A DNA stretch of 64,000 nt from Nitrospira sp. (GTDB lineage: Bacteria > Nitrospirota > Nitrospiria > Nitrospirales > Nitrospiraceae). The stretch covers positions 992,001 to 1,056,000 of the forward strand of contig CP126123.1 of the NCBI GenBank assembly GCA_030123605.1, read 5' to 3'. This document shows positions 58,479 through 64,000 of this stretch, one piece after another. The position numbers and the translations under genes were made by a program. The notes below the pieces were generated by a model. That model was not told the origin of the DNA. It worked only from the letters and a program-made list of their open reading frames with translations, and did no database searches. Position 1 is the stretch's first letter; every line of letters begins with the position of its first letter.

Positions 58479-59342
58479 ATGAATCTTCTTGTCGCAGTCG
58501 ACGGCTCCGACAATTCCTACGAAGCAGTGCGGGCACTTAAATATCTCCGACGGGCCGATACCCTGACACTCCTCCATGTCGTGGACGTACCACGACCGGC
58601 TTATCCGGCGATGCTCCCGGAGGTAGCCAAGGAACTCTATGCTCAACTGGAGCGGAGCATGAAGGAAGACGGCGATCTCCTTCTGACCCGCGTCCATTCC
58701 CTGCTCCCGCCCAATAGCGGACCGGTCATCAAGCGGCAAGAAGTCGGCTCGCCGGCGGAAGTCATCGTCACCACTGCGGAGTCCCTCCATACGGACCTCA
58801 TTCTCATGGGAGCCAGGGGTCTCGGGCCGGTCAAGGAACGGCTGTTCGGCAGCGTTTCCCATCGGGTCCTGAGTTTCGCCCCCTGCGCGAAACTGCTGCT
58901 GAAGGGCCCGCTCCGCGACCTGAAGCAGGTCCTGCTGCCGTTGCAAGGCCCCAATGACGCGGAGGCGGCCCTGCGCTTTCTCCAACAACAACCCTTTCGG
59001 GAGCCGGTGCAGCTGCACCTGATGACCGTCCTGCCGCCGACCCGTCCACCCTGGCCGGTGGACAATGCCGCCGCCGAAACGTTGGAAGCGCAAGTCCTTC
59101 AACATGCGCGTGATTTCGTGGATGATGTGGCGACCAAGATCCGCGCGCTCGGACATGCGTCCCGCAGCACCAGTGTCCTGGGCAGTCCCGCGACGACAAT
59201 CGTGCAGGAAGCGGAAAAAATGGGAGCGGACCTCATCATGGTGGGGTCTCGCGGCAGACGAGGCATCACCCGCTTCGTCCTGGGCAGTGTTTCCCACGCG
59301 ATCCTCCACCAGGCATCCTGCCCGGTGCTGGTGTTCGAATAG
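58479..59342 (+). CDS. Universal stress protein, tandem UspA domains
   Basis: 287 residues. Domain 1 starts MNLLVAVDGSDNSYEAVRAL and has GARGLGPVKERLFGS; domain 2 ends with GSRGRRGITRFVLGS and SHAILHQASCPVLVFE. Both match the Usp G-x2-G-x9-G-S site. Second gene of the sigma-54 controlled pair (with the hydrolase). Confidence 0.93.
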   Translation: MNLLVAVDGSDNSYEAVRALKYLRRADTLTLLHVVDVPRPAYPAMLPEVAKELYAQLERSMKEDGDLLLTRVHSLLPPNSGPVIKRQEVGSPAEVIVTTAESLHTDLILMGARGLGPVKERLFGSVSHRVLSFAPCAKLLLKGPLRDLKQVLLPLQGPNDAEAALRFLQQQPFREPVQLHLMTVLPPTRPPWPVDNAAAETLEAQVLQHARDFVDDVATKIRALGHASRSTSVLGSPATTIVQEAEKMGADLIMVGSRGRRGITRFVLGSVSHAILHQASCPVLVFE

Positions 59343-59382
59343 GCGAGGACAGCAATGGATGGATTGCCGAAGAGCAGCCGAC

Positions 59383-59790
59383 TCAGCAGGGTTGTCCGTT
59401 GAAAACGCAGGGCTTGTAGCGCGCGATGTCGAACTCGATGTCTTCCTGGTAGACCTGTTCGTTCCCGTTCACGCCGTCCTGATCCGGATCGTTGAACATC
59501 GTGTGGTTCCACCAATAGAAGAGAGGATATTGCTCGGTGTAGTAAACCGGGTTGCCGTAGTTGCTCCTCGTATACTCCTGCACCATCCGGCCGGTGACGT
59601 AATCGACCTTCCCGTCGCCCTTGAGCGAATAGAGCATGATGAACAGCCTCGATTCATGGTCGTACAATTCGTCGAGGCGGCTGTTGAGATCCGGTTCGAG
59701 CGGAAGGTTTTCCTTCGACCAGCCGGCAGAACTCGGGAGCAGGAGCAGAAGAGCGAGGAGAAGACTGAACAGGACGCGATGGTTCGTCAT
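59383..59790 (-). CDS. Secreted hypothetical protein
   Basis: 135 residues from ATG 59790 with a clear signal peptide (VLFSLLLALLLLLPSSAGW) and a soluble region rich in Tyr, Trp and Asp (YYTEQYPLFYWWNHTMFNDP). The PDQDGVNGNEQ stretch resembles a Ca2+-binding (EF-hand or dockerin-like) loop. No family recognised. A second Cys near the end (KPCVFNGQPC) may form a disulfide. Convergent with the usp gene. Confidence 0.65.
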   Translation of the reverse strand: MTNHRVLFSLLLALLLLLPSSAGWSKENLPLEPDLNSRLDELYDHESRLFIMLYSLKGDGKVDYVTGRMVQEYTRSNYGNPVYYTEQYPLFYWWNHTMFNDPDQDGVNGNEQVYQEDIEFDIARYKPCVFNGQPC

Positions 59791-59935
59791 GGCTCCGAGG
59801 TCCGACGGCCGCTGCAACAGTGGCAAGTTCGTTCATGCTACCATTCACCTATGGCCTGTTCAAGCAGGCGACTCACTTTTCCTATCGTCGTCACCTTGCC
59901 GATCCGACATACTCCCACATATAATCTCGCCCACG

Positions 59936-61285
59936 ATGTCGACAACGCCGCCGCGCGCGTCACTCCATACGTTGGGCTGCCGCCTCAGTCAATCGGAAAC
60001 TTCCATGTTGGGCGAGAGCCTTCGTCGGAAGGGCTACCGGCTGGTGGAGTTCGGAGAAGAGACGGACCTGCTCGTCTTGAATACCTGCTCGGTCACGGAG
60101 CACGCCGAAAAAGATTGTCGCTACGCCGTCCGCAAGACCTTGCGCCATTCTCCCCATGCCTTCGTCGCGGTCACCGGCTGTTATGCCCAGACCGGTGCTG
60201 CGCAATTGCAAACGGTCCCGGGCATCGACCTGATCGTGGGCACGCAGTTCAAGATGAATCTGCCGGACTATCTTCCGGCCCCGGCCAAGCTCCGCAAACA
60301 GCCGGAGCCGGAACTCCGCCATAGCCGCACGATCGATCGGGAAGATTTCGTCCTGCCCGGCACCGCCTATTCGGACCAGACCCGCGCCCTGCTGAAGATC
60401 CAGGACGGTTGCGATTTCATGTGCAGCTTTTGTCTCATTCCCTTCGCGCGCGGGCGGGAACGCAGCAGGACGCTTGACGATGTGCTGCGGGAAGCGCAGG
60501 ACCTGGCCTCCCACGGTTACCGGGAACTCGTTCTTACCGGGGTCAACATCGGGCAATACTGCTACCAGGGAGCGACCCTGGTCGATGTGTTGCAGGAGCT
60601 CGAAGCGATTCAAGAAGTGACCCGCATCAGGATTTCATCGATCGAGCCGACGACGGTGTCCACATCGTTGCTGGAACAGATGGCAACCTCGACGAAGCTC
60701 TGCCGTTACCTGCACCTTCCCCTACAGAGCGGCGACGACGGAATCCTGCAGGCGATGAACCGTCGCTATACGGTCCGCGAGTATGTAGACCTTGTGGAGC
60801 AAGCCCTCGCGCTCATGCCGGACCTCGGCCTCGGGACGGACCTCATGGTCGGGTTTCCCGGCGAAGACGAGAACGCCTTCATGAACACCGTTCGGACGGC
60901 GGCGCGGCTCCCCTTCTCCTATTTCCATGTGTTCAGCTATTCGGCTCGACCCGGCACGGCGGCGACTCGCCTGGAGCAGTCGGTCCCGCCGCCCATCATC
61001 AAGCAACGCAGCAAGACACTCTCGGACCTGTCCCGGACGAAGACTCTCGCTTCGTATCAACGCCAAATCGGGAAGACCGTCTCCGTACTCTTCGAGCAAG
61101 GGGAACGCGACGGGTTCCGCACCGGCACCACGGCCGACTTCACCAGGGTAGCGGTCGCCGCCGATGCCGTCGCAGCCGGTTCGATCCACCACGTCACCAT
61201 CACCGGCGTGACGGACGGCCTGGCTTACGGCCGGCCGATCGCCGCCGTTTTGGAACCGGCGTATCTCACCCTACTTCGATCATGA
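59936..61285 (+). CDS. mtaB: tRNA methylthiotransferase MtaB
   Basis: 449 residues from ATG 59936. Radical-SAM enzyme that adds methylthio to t6A37 of tRNA. N-terminal UPF0004 domain with three Fe-S Cys (LGCRLSQ, LNTCSVT, VTGCYAQ), the radical-SAM CxxxCxxC in CDFMCSFCLIPFARGRERSR, and a C-terminal TRAM-like region. Closer to MtaB/YqeV than MiaB by the CRLSQSE start. Overlaps miaB by 4 nt (ATGA). The start upstream of 59936 is not supported. Confidence 0.92.
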   Translation: MSTTPPRASLHTLGCRLSQSETSMLGESLRRKGYRLVEFGEETDLLVLNTCSVTEHAEKDCRYAVRKTLRHSPHAFVAVTGCYAQTGAAQLQTVPGIDLIVGTQFKMNLPDYLPAPAKLRKQPEPELRHSRTIDREDFVLPGTAYSDQTRALLKIQDGCDFMCSFCLIPFARGRERSRTLDDVLREAQDLASHGYRELVLTGVNIGQYCYQGATLVDVLQELEAIQEVTRIRISSIEPTTVSTSLLEQMATSTKLCRYLHLPLQSGDDGILQAMNRRYTVREYVDLVEQALALMPDLGLGTDLMVGFPGEDENAFMNTVRTAARLPFSYFHVFSYSARPGTAATRLEQSVPPPIIKQRSKTLSDLSRTKTLASYQRQIGKTVSVLFEQGERDGFRTGTTADFTRVAVAADAVAAGSIHHVTITGVTDGLAYGRPIAAVLEPAYLTLLRS

Positions 61286-62730
61286 GCCGACAAGACAAAC
61301 CCCACCAAGTCCATATCGAAACCTTCGGTTGTCAGATGAACGAGTACGACTCTGAACTCGTCCGGTCGTTGCTCCGCAAGGCGGGCTTCGAGTTGACCGA
61401 GGACCGCGAACGAGCCGACGTCATGCTGATGAACACCTGCGCCATCCGCGAGAATGCCCACAACAAGGTGTACGGACACCTCGCCGAACTGAAGGCCGTC
61501 AAGGACCAGCGCCCGTTGGTGGTCGGAGTGCTCGGCTGCATGGCACAAAACCTCAAGGAGGAGCTGGCCGAGAAGCAGCCGCTCGTGGATGTGCTCGTGG
61601 GGCCGGACGGATACAGACAACTCCCCGGACTGCTGGCGAGCGCGCTGAAGGCTTCGGAGCAGGGTCTCGCGCGCCGGGGACTGGCCGTTGATTTGTCCGA
61701 ATACGAAACTTACGACGATATCCTTCCGGAGCGCGACGGCGGGATCAATGCCTGGATCGCCATCATGCGCGGCTGCGACAACTTCTGCAGCTTCTGCGTG
61801 GTGCCTTACACCAGGGGACGGGAACGTTCACGCGATCCCCAGGGCATCCTGCGCGAGGTCGAGGCTTCGGTAGCCCGCGGCCATTCCCAAATCACGCTGC
61901 TCGGACAGAACGTCAATTCCTACCGCTGCGACGATTGGGACTTCGCCCGCTTGATCCTCGCCGTGGCGGAAGTGCCGGGCGTGCGGCGGGTTCGTTTTAC
62001 CTCCCCGCACCCGAAAGACTTTCCCTCCGCGTTGCTGGACGCGGTGGCAGGTCACCCGAATATCTGTAAGCACATCCACCTGCCTGTGCAATCCGGTAAC
62101 GACCGTATCCTCGCACTGATGAACCGAACCTATGGCAGGAAGGACTACCTTGACCTGGCCGCAACCATCCGTCGCCGCCATCCTGGGATCGCCCTCACCA
62201 CCGATATCATTTGCGGTTTTTGCTCGGAAACCGAAGAGGAGTTCCTCGATACCTATCGACTGGTTCAAGCAGTGAACTATCACTCCGCCTATATCTTCAA
62301 ATATTCAGAACGGAAAAATACGATCGCGGCGCGCAAGTTCCGAGACGATATCCCGGAAGAGGTAAAGGGCGAACGGGTCAGCCGGCTGGTAGACCTGCAG
62401 CGACCGATCACGGCCCGCCTCAACAGGGAATCGATCGGCAAGACGGTTCCGGTCATGGTCGAGGGTGACTCGAAACGGTCCGCCGACCAGTGGATGGGAC
62501 GGACCGATACCAATATCACGGTCATCTGGAACAAGAGCGACGCTCCTGTCTCACCCGGCACCATTCAACCCATTACCATCCTCGACGCCAACGCCGCCGT
62601 GCTCATGGGACGACTGGATTCAGGCTCCGCTCAGAAGGAGGACAGGAACCATCGCAGGTCGAATGAGACACCGTTGCTCACTCCTGAACAACCCTTGCCA
62701 ATTTTTCGACGGCCACCCTTGTCAGACTGA
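61282..62730 (+). CDS. miaB: tRNA methylthiotransferase MiaB
   Basis: 482 residues. Converts i6A37 to ms2i6A37 in tRNA. FGCQMNEYD, MNTCAIRE, LGCMAQ hold the auxiliary cluster Cys, CDNFCSFCVVPYTRGRERSR the radical-SAM cluster, and the TRAM domain (SIGKTVPVMVEGDSKR) follows. A ~40-residue C-terminal extension (GSAQKEDRNHRRSNETPLLT) is unusual and polar. Overlaps mtaB by 4 nt, a coupled pair of paralogous enzymes. Confidence 0.96.
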   Translation: MSRQDKPHQVHIETFGCQMNEYDSELVRSLLRKAGFELTEDRERADVMLMNTCAIRENAHNKVYGHLAELKAVKDQRPLVVGVLGCMAQNLKEELAEKQPLVDVLVGPDGYRQLPGLLASALKASEQGLARRGLAVDLSEYETYDDILPERDGGINAWIAIMRGCDNFCSFCVVPYTRGRERSRDPQGILREVEASVARGHSQITLLGQNVNSYRCDDWDFARLILAVAEVPGVRRVRFTSPHPKDFPSALLDAVAGHPNICKHIHLPVQSGNDRILALMNRTYGRKDYLDLAATIRRRHPGIALTTDIICGFCSETEEEFLDTYRLVQAVNYHSAYIFKYSERKNTIAARKFRDDIPEEVKGERVSRLVDLQRPITARLNRESIGKTVPVMVEGDSKRSADQWMGRTDTNITVIWNKSDAPVSPGTIQPITILDANAAVLMGRLDSGSAQKEDRNHRRSNETPLLTPEQPLPIFRRPPLSD

Positions 62731-63041
62731 CGGGGCATCCCGCAAAACGCAGTGTACTATGACGCTCTCGATCGCCGTTTCCCACGGCCTTTCACCGCGC
62801 CGTACCTTCCAACGGAGCAACAGCGCTGTCTTGAAACATCAATAGCTTAGACAGCGGGTCCGCCACGAGCATCTATAAGTCATTCACGACAGCCACCATG
62901 TCTTTTGCTGCCCCGGCGATGAGAACTATTGCTCCATAAGCCCATGGATAAAGGGCATAGCCCTTGCTAAACCCAAATCTCGGCAACCGCATAGCATCAG
63001 GCTATCAACCACCGAGACCGCGCATCCAGAGGACCTGCCGC
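62731..63041. other. Intergenic region after miaB
   Basis: 311 bp, no convincing gene. It has a short perfect hairpin AAGGGC-ATA-GCCCTT (62951-62965). Likely holds the promoter of the small gene at 63042. Confidence 0.45.
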
Positions 63042-63173
63042 ATGAAGAACGATAACGAGAAGAGTCGCGCAGAAGAGGCCCAGACAGGGATAAGCCTCGA
63101 AACCATCATCGCCGTCGGCGTCTTCGGATGGATGGCGCTCGGAGTGGTGATGATGGGCTTGGGGATCTGGTAA
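63042..63173 (+). CDS. Small single-helix membrane protein
   Basis: 43 residues from ATG 63042: a charged start (MKNDNEKSRAEEAQTG) and one hydrophobic helix (TIIAVGVFGWMALGVVMMGL). Too short for family assignment. AGAGGACC lies upstream as a weak ribosome site. Codon use fits the neighbours. Plausible as a real small gene, not proven. Confidence 0.5.
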   Translation: MKNDNEKSRAEEAQTGISLETIIAVGVFGWMALGVVMMGLGIW

Positions 63174-63258
63174 TCCGTTTCTGCGTCGCCACGCGCTTTC
63201 GCCATGAAGCCGCGGTACCCGCTTCTGGTCCAGAAGATCAGTCGAGAAGGAAGACATC

Positions 63259-64000
63259 ATGCGCATTCACGGCTCTTCCGATTCCTCCATCAAGCCCCTG
63301 ACCTCCGGCCTCCTCGGATTAACCCTGGTGGGTGTCATGGCCGTAGGTTGTTCAGGAACCTCCGCCGTCGTTCAGCAGCAGACCGCCGCACAACCGCATG
63401 GTTCCGTCCGACTCGAAGAAGTCGCCGATTGGGAATTTGAGGCAGCGCATCCCAGCACCATCGATGCCGCGACCCTCGAGGCCCTGTTGTGCGGCGTCAT
63501 GATTTCCGACGCACAGACCGATCTGTCGAATCTGCCCGTGGATGGCAGCAAGCCGATGAGAGTATTCAGCGATGAGGACGTGCACTATCTCGCTCCCCTG
63601 CTGGCCCAAGCGTTGTCTCAAGCGCAACCCGAATACGTGGTCGCTTTCCGTCTGTCCTCATCGGCAGGGTCAGGCTCTGAACCCACCGCGGGCACCCTTT
63701 ACGTCCGGAACGACCGGCTCCATCTCATCCTGACCGAACATCAAGGCTCCCTGGCGCGGATCGAATCGTCGTTGTTCAGCAGTGGACGACCGGCGCGCAT
63801 CGTGACCATGGCGCCGGAATCGGCAGGCCGTATCGAGCAGGCGTTGCCGGCGATCGTCCAGGGCAAGCCACAGGTCAAATCGCTCTCGATCGACTATGCA
63901 GTCTTCGCCAAAAACCAGGAACCGGCCCGAATCTTGACAGCAAACAAGGTCGCGCCGGAGCTTCGAACCGCCAAACCCGCATCGGCTACGACGGTGATTG
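63259..64000 (+). CDS. Lipoprotein, 3' end beyond the window
   Basis: ATG 63259 with GAGAAGGAAG upstream, open to the right edge (247 codons). A basic/hydrophobic start ending in a lipobox-like VMAVGC predicts an outer- or inner-membrane lipoprotein. The rest reads as a soluble alpha/beta domain (VFSDEDVHYLAPLLAQALSQ, VVAFRLSSSAGS). No family recognised. Its end lies outside the window. Confidence 0.7.
   Translation, partial: MRIHGSSDSSIKPLTSGLLGLTLVGVMAVGCSGTSAVVQQQTAAQPHGSVRLEEVADWEFEAAHPSTIDAATLEALLCGVMISDAQTDLSNLPVDGSKPMRVFSDEDVHYLAPLLAQALSQAQPEYVVAFRLSSSAGSGSEPTAGTLYVRNDRLHLILTEHQGSLARIESSLFSSGRPARIVTMAPESAGRIEQALPAIVQGKPQVKSLSIDYAVFAKNQEPARILTANKVAPELRTAKPASATTVI

Overview
The window is high-GC, densely coded bacterial DNA. 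The gene set suggests a Nitrospira-like member of the Nitrospirota: a B12-dependent ribonucleotide reductase carrying an intein, a soluble NAD-type formate dehydrogenase, many universal stress proteins and a complete type VI secretion system (T6SS). The genus is an inference from recalled gene content; there is no rRNA or other taxonomic marker here. Both ends cut genes: the first gene lacks its start and the last lipoprotein gene runs off the right end. Layout: 1-7.8 kb is housekeeping (ligA, a CNNM/CorC protein, an RlpA lipoprotein, an ACT protein, a cupin, a ligand-binding lipoprotein). 7.8-11.3 kb holds a TIGR02270 HEAT-repeat gene, a VapBC module, a broken second copy of the TIGR02270 5' end, a HigBA module and a repeat. 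11.4-37.7 kb is one long minus-strand T6SS operon, transcribed tssJ-K-L-M-tagF-A-B-C-hcp-E-F-G-clpV-vgrG, then a DUF6484 protein, a DUF4150 PAAR tip, a ketosynthase-like protein without catalytic residues, an AHH nuclease toxin, two candidate immunity genes, DUF2169 and a second TIGR02270 protein. 38.4-43.0 kb is nrdJ with a 368-residue intein, with NrdR-like and DnaA-like sites upstream. 43.4-47.3 kb is an accessory patch: small membrane proteins, a BrnTA module with a frameshifted toxin, a decayed duplicate of a neighbouring gene end, an intact IS630-type element, a transposase remnant and an orphan gene. 47.5-59.8 kb carries an AmpG-like transporter, a formate dehydrogenase operon preceded by an unknown gene, and a stress cluster (three Usp proteins, a cupredoxin, an alpha/beta hydrolase) with a sigma-54-type promoter. 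59.9-64 kb has the paired methylthiotransferases mtaB-miaB, a tiny membrane protein and a partial lipoprotein gene.

The T6SS genes form all 13 core parts of a working injector plus TagF. The promoter-distal end is a tip-and-cargo cassette (PAAR, adaptors, AHH nuclease, immunity genes). The formate dehydrogenase genes encode a 2Fe-2S subunit, an FMN/NAD subunit and a molybdopterin catalytic subunit with Cys instead of Sec, which would pass formate electrons to NAD+.

The most unusual points are: (1) a shared design of three toxin-antitoxin loci, each with a 17-bp-spaced promoter ending 6-7 nt before the first start codon (predicted leaderless mRNA) and a palindrome in or beside the spacer; (2) two of these loci lie between a full neighbour gene and a decayed partial copy of it; (3) the thiolase-fold protein without catalytic residues between PAAR and toxin; (4) the nrdJ intein with both LAGLIDADG motifs kept.
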